Shown here one piece after another: positions 25,255 to 34,751 of a stretch of DNA of 44,914 bases. The notes beneath the pieces were generated by a model, which was not told the origin of the DNA, searched no databases, and saw nothing but the letters and a program-made list of their open reading frames with translations. The position numbers were made by a program, and so were the translations under genes. Position 1 is the stretch's first letter. Each line of letters opens with the position of its first letter. Origin of the DNA: a bacterium (GTDB taxonomy: Bacteria; Cyanobacteriota; Vampirovibrionia; Gastranaerophilales; Gastranaerophilaceae); contig JAFQNF010000033.1 in the NCBI GenBank assembly GCA_017396025.1, positions 1 to 44,914 on the forward strand. The letters are read 5' to 3'.

Positions 25255-25325
25255 AGTATTTATATTACCACAAATCACTACATAACATCCAGTTTTTATG
25301 AGATAATTAAGAAAAAAGGGTAAAA

Positions 25326-26639
25326 ATGACAGAAGTTAAAATCATAGGCGCAGGCTTAGCTGGTTCAGAAGCAGCACTTCAACTAGCAAAAAGAGGAATA
25401 AAAGTAAAATTATATGAAATGCGACCAAATAAGCAAACAGGCGCACACAAAACAGAAAAGTTCGCAGAATTTGTATGTTCAAACAGCTTAGGTTCTTATG
25501 ACATTACAAATGCATCTGGACTTTTAAAGCACGAAATGGAAATTTTAGGTTCAGAACTTATGCCTATAATTTTTGAATCTCAAGTTCCAGCTGGAGGTGC
25601 TTTAGCAATTGATAGAGAATTATTTAGCGAAAAAGTCACACAAAAAATAGAAGAAAACCCAAATATTGAAGTTATTAGAGAAGAAGTTACAAAAATCGAT
25701 GAAAATTCACCTTGCATAATTGCTTCTGGTCCACTTACTTCTGACACTTTAGCAGCAGATATAAAAAACTTTTTAGGTGAAGAATATTTGTACTTTTTTG
25801 ATGCAATTGCACCAATCATTGAAAAAGATTCTGTTAATTTTGAAAAAGCATTTTATTTAAACAGATATAACAAGGGCGACGCAGACTATATCAATTGTCC
25901 AATGAATAAAGAAGAATACGAAAAATTCTATGACATTTTAACTAATGCACCAAAAATCGAATTGAAGTCATTTGAAAAAGATGCAAAATTTTTTGAATCT
26001 TGCTTACCTATTGAAGTTTTAGCATCAAGAGGTGTTGATACGCTTAGATATGGACCATTAAAACCGGTTGGATTAGTAGACGAAAGAACAGGCATTGAAA
26101 ATTATGCTGTTGTTCAACTTCGCCAAGATAACAAATCAGCAAGTTTGTATAACTTGGTTGGTTTCCAAACAAACTTAAAATGGGGAAGTCAAAAGGAATT
26201 AATACAATCAATTCCAGGACTTGAAAAAGCAAATATTGTAAGATACGGCGTAATGCACAGAAATACATTTATAAACAGCCCAAAATCTTTAAATCCAACA
26301 CTGCAATCAAGAAAAAACAAGAACTTATTCTTTGCTGGTCAAATTACTGGGACAGAAGGGTATACAGAATCTATCGCATCTGGGTTGCTTGCTGGTATAA
26401 ATATGGCGAAATATATTGCTAATGAAGAGCTTGTTGAACTTCCACAAGAAACTATATTAGGGGCCCTAACTCACTACATTACATTTGAAGGACATACATC
26501 ATTCCAACCAATCAATTCTAATTGGGGAATACTTGCAGAAATGGAAATGGATAAAAAAGTACGTAAAAACAAAAAAATGAAAAACGAGCTTCTTGCAAAA
26601 AGGGCCTTAGAAACAATACAAAAATTTAAACAAAATTAA
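25326..26639 (+). CDS. trmFO: tRNA (uracil-54-C5)-methyltransferase, folate-dependent
   Basis: The 437-aa product has the FAD-binding GAGLAGSEAALQLAKRG at the N-terminus, followed by EMRPNKQTGAHKT, FVCSNSLGSY and the C-terminal FAGQITGTEGYTESIASG. These are hallmarks of TrmFO, which uses methylene-tetrahydrofolate and FADH2 to make ribothymidine 54 in tRNAs. Length matches the family. AAAGGGTAAAA precedes the ATG. It is divergent from the TadZ gene and convergent with the YkgJ-family gene, 4 bases apart. Confidence 0.97.
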   Translation: MTEVKIIGAGLAGSEAALQLAKRGIKVKLYEMRPNKQTGAHKTEKFAEFVCSNSLGSYDITNASGLLKHEMEILGSELMPIIFESQVPAGGALAIDRELFSEKVTQKIEENPNIEVIREEVTKIDENSPCIIASGPLTSDTLAADIKNFLGEEYLYFFDAIAPIIEKDSVNFEKAFYLNRYNKGDADYINCPMNKEEYEKFYDILTNAPKIELKSFEKDAKFFESCLPIEVLASRGVDTLRYGPLKPVGLVDERTGIENYAVVQLRQDNKSASLYNLVGFQTNLKWGSQKELIQSIPGLEKANIVRYGVMHRNTFINSPKSLNPTLQSRKNKNLFFAGQITGTEGYTESIASGLLAGINMAKYIANEELVELPQETILGALTHYITFEGHTSFQPINSNWGILAEMEMDKKVRKNKKMKNELLAKRALETIQKFKQN

Positions 26640-26643
26640 AAAA

Positions 26644-27042
26644 TCACTCTAAAAAAGATTTAAATTTTTTATCTGGTTCAAAATAATAACCACAGCCATC
26701 TAGTGGTTTTCCACCATTGATAAGAAATTTAGTATCCTTTTTAGGGTACTGTCTACAACCCAAGCCACGAAAAAAGTAAACTCTACATCGATTATTTTCG
26801 TCAATTTCACGACAAGTAAAAAGTAAAGCACCTGTTTCACTTTTTCCAGAAATATAAAAACTTTTAAAATGTTTATCCCATTCTTTTATTTTTTCAAATT
26901 GTTCTTCTGTAACAACTGGTATTCCATCAGCAGCAAAAAGCAATATATTTCGGCAACAAGCACCACATCTATTACATTTACCTTTTCTTATATATTTAGC
27001 AGATTGAAATTTTTGAAAAAAGAATTTTAAGTAATTAAACAT
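26644..27042 (-). CDS. YkgJ-family cysteine cluster protein
   Basis: The 132-aa product contains CNRCGACCRN, a further Cys pair in CREIDENNRCRVY, GLGCRQYP and DGCGYYF, the pattern of the YkgJ/CxxCxxCC zinc- or iron-chelating family. Function in the family is unknown; a metal cluster is expected. It is the last gene of a three-gene operon, starting directly after the stop of the 135-aa secreted protein. No signal peptide. Confidence 0.85.
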   Translation of the reverse strand: MFNYLKFFFQKFQSAKYIRKGKCNRCGACCRNILLFAADGIPVVTEEQFEKIKEWDKHFKSFYISGKSETGALLFTCREIDENNRCRVYFFRGLGCRQYPKKDTKFLINGGKPLDGCGYYFEPDKKFKSFLE

Positions 27043-27450
27043 TTATTGAACCATAAACTCTACGTGTGCAAATGGGTAATTTTTCTTGTTTAAATAAAAG
27101 AATTGCAAAATATATCTACCAGCTTTTCTTGGTACAAAATAATTTTGATATGATTTACTATACTTATCAATAAACAAATCTTCTGTTGAAATTATAGAAT
27201 AACCATAATTCGTTGTTTTATCACTTTGCGTTGAGAGTTGCATTCTAACGCCAGAATATTTTAAACCATCTGGGGAAACAATTGCGTAATTTATTCTTTG
27301 TCCAACAAAGAAAACCCTTTCTATTCTTTGCAGTGTTGTTGAACTTATTGTTCCAGCAGAAAGAATAACATACGGTCTTTCTTTAAACTTAAACCCACAA
27401 AGAAATATCATTGAAATAATAAAAACAAGAGATAATATCTTTTTTATCAT
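27043..27450 (-). CDS. Secreted 135-aa protein, unknown
   Basis: An N-terminal hydrophobic leader (MIKKILSLVFIISMIFLCGF) ends in a Cys, but the preceding residues do not make a good lipobox, so either a signal peptide or a lipoprotein is possible. The mature part looks all-beta (ERVFFVGQRINYAIVSPDG, FVPRKAGRYILQFFYL), resembling an immunoglobulin-like domain. It overlaps the TPR gene by 4 bases (ATGA) and is therefore coupled to it. The family is not recognised. Confidence 0.75.
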   Translation of the reverse strand: MIKKILSLVFIISMIFLCGFKFKERPYVILSAGTISSTTLQRIERVFFVGQRINYAIVSPDGLKYSGVRMQLSTQSDKTTNYGYSIISTEDLFIDKYSKSYQNYFVPRKAGRYILQFFYLNKKNYPFAHVEFMVQ

Positions 27451-29471
27451 TGTTCAACAACTTCTTCTTTTGATACTTTTTTCATTAAATTATTAATTTT
27501 ATTTTGAATATTGTTTTTTAAATTTTTATCTTGAGAATATTCAACAAACTTATTATAATTTTCAATTGCTTTTTCTATATTGTTTTCTTTTTCAAAAGCT
27601 AACCCAAGTGCGTAATATGCATAAGCATAATCACTTTTTAATTCTATAACCTTTGAAAAACTTTCTTTTGCAGTTACTAAATTATTTAATTCTGCCTGAC
27701 ATAACCCTTTATTAAAATACGCATCGGGATTTACCGGATAAATAGCGATTGCCTTATCATAAGCGGCAATTGCACTATCTAATTGTGCCAAACCTTTGTA
27801 CGTATTACCAATTTTTATATAAGTAATGTCATCATTTGGCTTCAATTCTGCGGCTTTTTGATATTCAGACAATGCCTTTGCGTACTCTTTTTGCTTATAA
27901 TAGTTATCCGCAATATTTAAAGAATATTCAAACTTTTCATCAACAGAAATATCTGATGTCTGTATTGCTTTTTCATATACAAGTTTTGCATCTTCTGTTT
28001 TATCATATTTTGTTAAAGTTTTTGCATATGATGAAAGAATTTCAGAATTTTCTGGAGCTATTTCCATAGCACGCTCGTAATATTCTATAACTTTAGATTT
28101 AGAACCAATTTTTTCATATACATTGGCTATATTAATGTATAGAAGTGGATTATAAGCATCCATTTTTAATGCTTCTTCATAACTTGAAACAGCTTTTCTA
28201 TAATTACCAATAGCTGTTAAAGCTTCGCCTTGAGAAATATATGCTTTCATTAAATAATCTTTTGCAGTTTTATTATCTGAATTTTTTAACAATACAGTTT
28301 TATATAAATCTATCGCCTCAGCGTATTTCTTTTCTGCGTGATATGCGATACCTTTATTTAAAATATAATCCAAATTTTCTGGTTCAAATGCAATTAAAGA
28401 ATCATAAAGAGTAATAGCATCAGAATACCTTTTCGCAAGATGATAAGCCTTTGCTAGTTCTTTTTGTATTTCCATATTTTTAGGTGAAGCAGCCATTCCC
28501 TCTTCTAAAACCTTAACAGCATTTTCATATTCACCTTTTTTTGCATAAATTATACCAGTATTCAAATATGCAACATCATTATCTTTAACTTCTTGGAGAT
28601 ATTGATTATATTGAACCAACGCGTCATCATAATTTTCTTTTTCAGCAAGTAAATTAGCAAAATCAAAACGAATAGAGTTCATATCTGGCTGAATATCTAA
28701 TACTTTTGTAAACTCTTTCATTGCTTTGTCATCATTTGTTTTTGCAAGATAAACATACGCTAAATTTGCACGTGCAACATAATCATTTGCATCTTTTTCT
28801 AAAGCTTTTAATAATATATTTTCTGCATTATCAAAATCTGATATTCTGTACAAAGCCAAGCCATAATTAGAAAAATCTTTAAAATTATTTGGATCTTTCA
28901 TATAAATATCATTGTATATATTAACAGCTTCTTGTGGTTTATCCATTCTTAAATAAATAGAAGCCATATTCTCTCTAGCATCCAAAGCATCTGGATAATA
29001 ATTTAAGAACATTTGATAATACTTGATTGCTTCTTCATCTTCTTTTAAATGTGTTTTAACACTGGCAAGATTCAAGTAATTATATTTATATTCAGGAAAT
29101 ATTTTCATGGCCTGATTGTACGCATTATTTGCACTTTTATAATCCTGCATTTGCTCAAAAATATTACCCAAACTAATATAAATGAAAGCATCATTTGGTC
29201 TTATTTTTAAAGCTTTTTTATATTCTTCAACAGCATTTCCCCACTGTCCAAGTTCAGAATACATACCAGCCAATTTAGTATGAAGAAGAGCATCATCTGG
29301 CGATAGCTGAATTGCTTTATTCAAATTTTCTGCTGCTTCTGTATATTTCCCAGCATCAGATAAAGCACAAGCTTGTCTATAATACTGATTTGCTTCTGGT
29401 GTCATAGCAAAAGAAACACTACCTAGACATCCACCAATTATAATCGCTGATAATAAAGACTTAATATTAAT
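27447..29471 (-). CDS. Secreted TPR-repeat protein, probable ATT start
   Basis: About 17 consecutive 34-residue TPR units fill the product (pattern W/Y-N-LG, A-A-Y-A, P). The first ATG (29405) gives 652 aa with no leader. Reading upstream in frame adds 22 residues, M/I-NIKSLLSAIIIGGCLGSVSFA, a complete signal peptide. That extension is blocked by an in-frame TGA two codons before an ATT at 29471. AAAGGAGGG lies 7-8 bases before this ATT, and a TTGATT-N17-GATAAT promoter lies just ahead. ATT (or the ATT two codons later) is therefore the likely start, giving 674 aa. TPR proteins scaffold protein complexes; here probably in the periplasm. It is the first gene of an operon with the 135-aa and YkgJ genes. 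Confidence 0.85.
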   Translation of the reverse strand: MNIKSLLSAIIIGGCLGSVSFAMTPEANQYYRQACALSDAGKYTEAAENLNKAIQLSPDDALLHTKLAGMYSELGQWGNAVEEYKKALKIRPNDAFIYISLGNIFEQMQDYKSANNAYNQAMKIFPEYKYNYLNLASVKTHLKEDEEAIKYYQMFLNYYPDALDARENMASIYLRMDKPQEAVNIYNDIYMKDPNNFKDFSNYGLALYRISDFDNAENILLKALEKDANDYVARANLAYVYLAKTNDDKAMKEFTKVLDIQPDMNSIRFDFANLLAEKENYDDALVQYNQYLQEVKDNDVAYLNTGIIYAKKGEYENAVKVLEEGMAASPKNMEIQKELAKAYHLAKRYSDAITLYDSLIAFEPENLDYILNKGIAYHAEKKYAEAIDLYKTVLLKNSDNKTAKDYLMKAYISQGEALTAIGNYRKAVSSYEEALKMDAYNPLLYINIANVYEKIGSKSKVIEYYERAMEIAPENSEILSSYAKTLTKYDKTEDAKLVYEKAIQTSDISVDEKFEYSLNIADNYYKQKEYAKALSEYQKAAELKPNDDITYIKIGNTYKGLAQLDSAIAAYDKAIAIYPVNPDAYFNKGLCQAELNNLVTAKESFSKVIELKSDYAYAYYALGLAFEKENNIEKAIENYNKFVEYSQDKNLKNNIQNKINNLMKKVSKEEVVEQ

Positions 29472-29496
29472 GACTCAGCCCTCCTTTAATACTTTG

Positions 29497-29525
29497 ATTA
29501 TCTTATTTAATGAATAAAAAATCAA
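29497..29525 (-). promoter_or_regulatory. Sigma-70-type promoter of the TPR operon
   Basis: On the minus strand TTGATT (29520-29525) is followed after 17 bases by GATAAT (29497-29502). The expected transcript start is near 29490, which leaves a leader of about 20 bases to the ATT codon. Confidence 0.6.
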
Positions 29526-29549
29526 TTAAAATAAATTCTTTTTTACAAA

Positions 29550-30395
29550 CTATTCCGATTTTTGCTTATTCATTAAACGAGCATATACTCTTGAATTTAC
29601 CTCTCCACCAACTAACATTATTAAAGAAGTATAGTATAACCAGACCATTAAAATAGCGAATGCACCGATTGTCCCAAATACTTTATTATACGTATTTAAA
29701 TTGCTTAAATAAAGCGAAAAACACCAAGAACCTAACATCCAGAACAAACAGAAAAACAAAGTTCCAGGAAGCACACTTCTAAATTTAATTTTATCATTAC
29801 CTTCAATACATGGAAGTATAAAATAATTACTCATAGCACAAACAGCAAGAGCAAGATATGCAACTGGCCACCTTAATACAGAAATTAAATCTATTGATAA
29901 TTGTGAAAGAATTGTATATTGCATCATAAAATCAAGGAAAACTTTCCCTAAAACGATTAAATTTACTGCTAAAAATAGCAACAGTGAATTAATAAATACC
30001 ATCAAGATTGCAAGGACTCTAGTAAAAATAAAACTACGAGTTTCTTCAATTGCATAGGCCTTATTTAAACCTTTTATAATAACAGCAAGAGCATTTGAAG
30101 ATAACCAAATAGTTATACAAAAACCAAAGATAGCAATCAATGTACCTTGATTAAATATCATAGCTTCTTCTAAAGTATTTAAAATAATATTAGAAACATC
30201 TTTAGGCGCTACATTAGTAATAAAAGTCAAAATTGGGCTAATTAATGTCTTTTTTCCCATCCAACCAAACAGCGCAGTAAGAAACAAAAGAAAAGGAAAC
30301 AAGCCCAGAACAAACCAGAATGCCATTTCTGCCGCAACGCCAAAAAAATCCTGCTCTATTATTTTTTTTACAAGAGATTCTATATATTTTTTCAT
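29550..30395 (-). CDS. YihY/BrkB-family inner-membrane protein
   Basis: The 281-aa product has about six membrane spans. It has the family pattern AAEMAFWFVLGLFPFLLFL near the start and FGTIGAFAILMVWLYYTSLIMLVGGEVN near the end. Once labelled ribonuclease BN, this family is now regarded as transporter-like membrane proteins of uncertain function. It overlaps the nrnA-like gene by 4 bases (ATGA), so they are translated together. Confidence 0.9.
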   Translation of the reverse strand: MKKYIESLVKKIIEQDFFGVAAEMAFWFVLGLFPFLLFLTALFGWMGKKTLISPILTFITNVAPKDVSNIILNTLEEAMIFNQGTLIAIFGFCITIWLSSNALAVIIKGLNKAYAIEETRSFIFTRVLAILMVFINSLLLFLAVNLIVLGKVFLDFMMQYTILSQLSIDLISVLRWPVAYLALAVCAMSNYFILPCIEGNDKIKFRSVLPGTLFFCLFWMLGSWCFSLYLSNLNTYNKVFGTIGAFAILMVWLYYTSLIMLVGGEVNSRVYARLMNKQKSE

Positions 30396-31363
30396 TCTAT
30401 TTCACTTTGAACACGTTTTAAAAGCTTATCAAAAGCAATTGCAATAGGCTTTTTGATAGTACATCCAGCAGCAAATGTGTGACCACCACCACCAAAATCC
30501 ATTACAATAGGAGTTAAGTCTAAAGTTTTACTTCTTAAGCTGACTTTAGTATAACCTTCTTTTGTTTCTTTTAATATAGCTGCTATTTCTACATTTTTAG
30601 AAGTTCTTAATACTTCAACTATACCTTCTGTATAATCATCAGTAGCATTAAATTTGCTCATATCACTTCTTGTAATCTTAGAAAAAGCAATTTTACCTGA
30701 ATTATAAAAAACTGTATTTGATACAACATACGCTTGAAATTGAACCATTGATTGAGGCTTAGTTTCATAACAAGCTCTAAATTCATAAGTAGGAGACACG
30801 CCTAAACGAACTAAATCTGCAGCAAGCATAAATGTTTCAGGAGTTGTATTCTCATACTTAAAACCACCAGTATCTGTTAATAAAGAAGTATAAATGCATC
30901 TTGCAACTTCTTTTGGAATGTCTAATTCCCAAGCTCTAAATATTTTATATAAAATTATACCAACACAGGCAGCATCGCCCTCAACAATATTAATATCAGC
31001 ATAACCAATATTTGTTTTATGATGATCAATATTTACTTTAACTTTGGCATTATCAAAGATTTGAGTACCAAAAACCATTCTGTCTTTAGAAGCGACATCA
31101 ACGGCAATTGCTAAATCATATTGTTTTGTTTTATCAATATCTTGAACATCTATGAATCTCTCAAAATCTGGAAGATAGTTATATGTATTAGGAAGTTTTC
31201 CTACAAAAGTAGAATCAACTTTTTTATTAAAATATTTTTCTATCATTAAACTAATAGCAAGATTTGAACCTAATGTATCACCATCAGGACTAACGTGCGA
31301 AAATACAATAATACTTTCGGCTTTTTCTATTTTATCTCTTAACTCTGAAAAACTATTTTCCAT
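30392..31363 (-). CDS. NrnA-like DHH/DHHA1 phosphoesterase
   Basis: The product (323 aa from ATG) has FSHVSPDGDTLGS, DVASKDR, the DHH signature NIDHHKTNIGYAD and TSLLTDTGGFKY, then a DHHA1 domain with GGGGHTFAAGCTI. This is the NrnA family, manganese-dependent enzymes that degrade nanoRNA and pAp. Length is standard. I prefer the ATG at 31363 over the GTG at 31369, since GAGAT is better spaced. First gene of a pair with the YihY protein. Confidence 0.9.
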   Translation of the reverse strand: MENSFSELRDKIEKAESIIVFSHVSPDGDTLGSNLAISLMIEKYFNKKVDSTFVGKLPNTYNYLPDFERFIDVQDIDKTKQYDLAIAVDVASKDRMVFGTQIFDNAKVKVNIDHHKTNIGYADINIVEGDAACVGIILYKIFRAWELDIPKEVARCIYTSLLTDTGGFKYENTTPETFMLAADLVRLGVSPTYEFRACYETKPQSMVQFQAYVVSNTVFYNSGKIAFSKITRSDMSKFNATDDYTEGIVEVLRTSKNVEIAAILKETKEGYTKVSLRSKTLDLTPIVMDFGGGGHTFAAGCTIKKPIAIAFDKLLKRVQSEIE

Positions 31364-31407
31364 ATTCACAATCTCATGAAAATTATACTATAAAAATTCT
31401 AAGTTAA

Positions 31408-32445
31408 CTAAGGTTTAATTAAAACTTTTAAAGCTCTTCCATTCATATGTTTAATTATTGCTTCTTCAGCAAGTGCCAATGGCAAAGTTTCTGTAATTAA
31501 TTTTTCAACAGGAACTTCCCCTGATGCAATTAATCTTAAAGCTTCTCTAAAGTATAAAGGAGTATGATGAAAAATACTTAATACTTTTATTTCATCATAA
31601 TGAAGTCTTCGGGTATCAATAGAAACAGATGTCCCAGATTTACACCCTCCAAACAAATGAACAATGCCACCACGGCGAACAAACGTAAACATTCTTTCCC
31701 AAATTTCAGGAAGCCCAACACATTCAACCGCAACATCAAGGCCTTTTTTTCCTTCAGAAAAGTCAATAAATATTTTTTCTGGATTTTGGTATTTTGTTAA
31801 ATCGATAATTTCATCTGCGCCACCAAACTCTTTAGCAAGTTTTAATTTTAAAGGATTACGACCAGCAGCAATAACTCTTGCACCCTTTAATTTTGCTAAT
31901 TTTACAAACATTAAACCAATTGGACCAAGGCCAACAACACCAACTGTTTGACCTTCTTTTATACCAGTTCGTTCAACCCCATGTACAACATTTGCAAGTG
32001 GTTCAGAAAAGGCAGCCTTTTCAAAACTCAAATTTTCAGGCAAATGTAATAAATTTCTTTTAACAATGGCACTAGGAATATTAATATATTCAGCATACGC
32101 ACCATTTAAAAATTCCAAATTTTCACACAAATTATATTCTTTACGTTTGCAGAAAAAACATTTTCCACAAGGTGCAGAATTCGCAGCAACAACTCTATCA
32201 CCTTCCTTAAAACCAACGACATCTTTTCCAACTTTTGTAATAACACCAGAAAATTCATGTCCAAACCCTGATGGTATTTTTTTTATCAAAACTGGATGAC
32301 CACGTCTATATGTCTTAACATCAGTACCACAAGTTAAAGCAGCCATGATTTTTACTTGAACTTCGTCATTCTTTGGTTCTTTAATTTCAACTTCTTCATA
32401 CTTTATATTCAAAGGTGAATAAAATTGTATAGCTTTCATTTTCAT
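31408..32445 (-). CDS. Zinc-dependent medium-chain dehydrogenase
   Basis: The 345-aa product has the MDR layout: catalytic Cys in TCGTDVK, GHEFSG, four structural-zinc cysteines in CGKCFFCKRKEYNLC, the Rossmann GVVGLGPIGLM, and a sorbitol/threonine-dehydrogenase-like body. Substrate is unknown; a polyol or sugar alcohol is likely. It overlaps by 4 bases the next MDR gene upstream, which has only moderate similarity, so the two probably act on related substrates or in succession. Confidence 0.88.
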   Translation of the reverse strand: MKMKAIQFYSPLNIKYEEVEIKEPKNDEVQVKIMAALTCGTDVKTYRRGHPVLIKKIPSGFGHEFSGVITKVGKDVVGFKEGDRVVAANSAPCGKCFFCKRKEYNLCENLEFLNGAYAEYINIPSAIVKRNLLHLPENLSFEKAAFSEPLANVVHGVERTGIKEGQTVGVVGLGPIGLMFVKLAKLKGARVIAAGRNPLKLKLAKEFGGADEIIDLTKYQNPEKIFIDFSEGKKGLDVAVECVGLPEIWERMFTFVRRGGIVHLFGGCKSGTSVSIDTRRLHYDEIKVLSIFHHTPLYFREALRLIASGEVPVEKLITETLPLALAEEAIIKHMNGRALKVLIKP

Positions 32446-33455
32446 AGTTTTATGTATGCCTTCATAATTTCATTAGAAAGTGTTGCCTGAATAGCATCGT
32501 TCAACCCTTCTAGCGGATATGTTACAGATAAACCATCAACACGAACTCTACCTTCTTCAATTAAACGCATTGAATCTTCTAAATCCATCGGAGAAGGAGA
32601 ATAACTTCCCATAACATTTAATTCTCTATAGTAAATGTCATTATTTCTAAAGGAAACTCTTTCATCTTTTACACTAGAAAATACAACAATTGTTGCACCA
32701 TCTCTTGCTGCTTTAACCGCAAAATCAACAGATTTACCGGCACCAGCAGTTAAAAATATAGTATCAAACCCTAATGATGTTATAGATTTCATATCAGATA
32801 AGACCTTGTTTTCATCATCAAGAACAAAAGTCCCATCAAAACCAAATTTCTCGGCAATACAAGTTCGTTCATACAATAAGTCACAACCATATACTGGATG
32901 TCCAAATGCCTTAACAGCTTCTCCCATCAAAATGCCAACACTGCCAAGACCAAGAATCAAAACTTTTGAATTATCTGTTATTCTTGCTCTTTTTACAGCC
33001 CTTACACAGCAAGCCAAAGGTTCTAGAAACGACGCTTCAACATCAGACAATCTTAAATTAACATGAAAAACTGTATTTAATAAGTGTTCTTCCGAAACAT
33101 ATATATACTCAGAAAAGCCACCAGGACGAATATTGGTTTCTTTAAAATGCCTACACATTGAATAATTTCCGCCCCAACAATAACCACAGTTAAAACAAGG
33201 AACGTGATGTCCTAATGCTACTTTATCTCCAATTTCAAAATTCGTTTTAGAGTTAATTTCAACAATTTCACCAACAACTTCGTGTCCTAAAACATCACCA
33301 TTCTTTGCTTGACCATTGCGAATTTTAACAATATCACTACCACAAAGTCCACACCCAATAACCTTAATTATGGCACCTTCACCATATTCATCTAAAATTG
33401 GTTTGGGTCTATTTGTAATTATAAATTTACCGTCTTGTAAAGCTGCTGCTTTCAT
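32442..33455 (-). CDS. Zinc-dependent medium-chain dehydrogenase (tandem partner)
   Basis: The 337-aa product has GCGLCGSDIVKIR (catalytic zinc Cys), LGHEVVGE, structural-zinc cysteines in CFNCGYCWGGNYSMC and the nucleotide loop LILGLGSVGILMG. It belongs to the same superfamily as the following gene and is coupled to it by an ATGA overlap. It begins 47 bases after trmD stops, possibly on the same transcript. Specificity cannot be called. Confidence 0.88.
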   Translation of the reverse strand: MKAAALQDGKFIITNRPKPILDEYGEGAIIKVIGCGLCGSDIVKIRNGQAKNGDVLGHEVVGEIVEINSKTNFEIGDKVALGHHVPCFNCGYCWGGNYSMCRHFKETNIRPGGFSEYIYVSEEHLLNTVFHVNLRLSDVEASFLEPLACCVRAVKRARITDNSKVLILGLGSVGILMGEAVKAFGHPVYGCDLLYERTCIAEKFGFDGTFVLDDENKVLSDMKSITSLGFDTIFLTAGAGKSVDFAVKAARDGATIVVFSSVKDERVSFRNNDIYYRELNVMGSYSPSPMDLEDSMRLIEEGRVRVDGLSVTYPLEGLNDAIQATLSNEIMKAYIKL

Positions 33456-33502
33456 AAAATAATCCTTTAAACTTTTTTAATTATAGTTTAAAAAGTAGAA
33501 AT

Positions 33503-34237
33503 TTAAAACAGATTATTTTTCTTTAAAAGTTTTTTATCATAATCAGATAAATTTGATTTTAAAAACTTTTCAAACAAATCAGGGCGTTTATTTTTTGTAT
33601 TAATAAATTGTTGAAGTCTTCTCCACTCTTTTATTTTTTCGTGGTTGCCTGACAAAAGAACCTCTGGCACATCCAGCCCTTCATATTCTCTTGGTTTTGT
33701 GTAATGAGGATGCTCTAAAAGACCATCATAATGAGAATCATACTCAGCAGATTCATCATCACCTAATGTACCTTTTATAAGTCTGGATACACTATCAATA
33801 ATACAAAGTGCAGGGAATTCACCACCTGTCATAACAAAATCACCAATAGATACTTCAACAGCACCGCTTTTTTCAATTATTCTTTCATCAAAACCTTCAT
33901 AATGACCACAAATTATAATTAATTGTTCTTTTTCAGAAAATTCTTTAGCCAGTTCCTGATTAAAAACTTTACCTTGTGGAGACATTATTATTGTTACAGA
34001 ATTTTCTTTTTTATCAACGCTATTTAACGCATCTAAATATGGCTGACAAGATAACAACATTCCAGCGCCACCACCATAAGGCGTATCATCGACTTTTTTA
34101 TGTTTATCTTTAGAATAGTCACGAGGATTAACAGCATTAACAGAAATCAAACCTTGCTCCGTTGCACGTTTAATTATGCTAAAATCACAAGCTTTTTTAA
34201 TCGTTTCAGGGAATAGCGTTAATACATCAAATCTCAA
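33503..34237 (-). CDS. trmD: tRNA (guanine-37-N1)-methyltransferase
   Basis: The 244-aa product has MRFDVLTLFPE, NPRDYSKDKHKKVDDTPYGGGAGM, IIICGHYEGFDERI and SIGDFVMTGGE, all diagnostic of the SPOUT enzyme TrmD, which makes m1G37 and prevents frameshifting. It overlaps rimM by 4 bases, the classic rimM-trmD arrangement. Length is normal. Confidence 0.97.
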   Translation of the reverse strand: MRFDVLTLFPETIKKACDFSIIKRATEQGLISVNAVNPRDYSKDKHKKVDDTPYGGGAGMLLSCQPYLDALNSVDKKENSVTIIMSPQGKVFNQELAKEFSEKEQLIIICGHYEGFDERIIEKSGAVEVSIGDFVMTGGEFPALCIIDSVSRLIKGTLGDDESAEYDSHYDGLLEHPHYTKPREYEGLDVPEVLLSGNHEKIKEWRRLQQFINTKNKRPDLFEKFLKSNLSDYDKKLLKKNNLF

Positions 34238-34749
34238 CTTATAAGACCTTCTATATTATTTATTACAACTTTTCTTCCTTTTAAATCAACAACAGGAACA
34301 ATTTCTTTAACAAAAGGAACAAGATGTTCTTTTCCATTACCATCTTTAACTGATAACAAATCATTCGCTAAGTTTTCACCAATTGCTGTAATTACACCAA
34401 CACAGCTACCATCTTCATCATAAACATCCATTCCAATTAAATCGCTGATTAAGTATTCATCATTAGCAAGATTTTCTTCAACTTCTTCTTTTGACAAATA
34501 TAAATCACAACCCTTAAATTCTTCAACATCATTAACAGTTTGGAATTCTTTGAACTTAACAATTGCAAAATGTTTATGAAAACGAACAGACGAAACATTT
34601 AATTCAGAATAATTACCATCTTTTTTAGCAAAAACCCTCTTTAAAGACTCAATCTGACTTTCTCTACCTTTAGTAAAGCCTAACTTAGCTTCGCCTTTAA
34701 TACCGTGAAAATTAAGAATTTTAGCAATAGAGATCAAATTGTCACTCAT
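34234..34749 (-). CDS. rimM: Ribosome maturation factor RimM
   Basis: The 171-aa product has ISIAKILNFHGIKGEAKL at the N-terminus (RimM domain), LIGMDVYDEDGSCVGVITAI and HLVPFVKEIVPVVDLKGRKV (PRC barrel). It aids 30S head assembly by binding S19. It sits 2 bases after the RGG-rich gene and overlaps trmD. Confidence 0.95.
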   Translation of the reverse strand: MSDNLISIAKILNFHGIKGEAKLGFTKGRESQIESLKRVFAKKDGNYSELNVSSVRFHKHFAIVKFKEFQTVNDVEEFKGCDLYLSKEEVEENLANDEYLISDLIGMDVYDEDGSCVGVITAIGENLANDLLSVKDGNGKEHLVPFVKEIVPVVDLKGRKVVINNIEGLIS

Positions 34750-34751
34750 AA

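Noticed and set aside
29405..29407. ATG at 29405 as the start of the TPR protein
   Set aside because: It has no ribosome site and would cut off a complete signal peptide that is encoded in frame just upstream.
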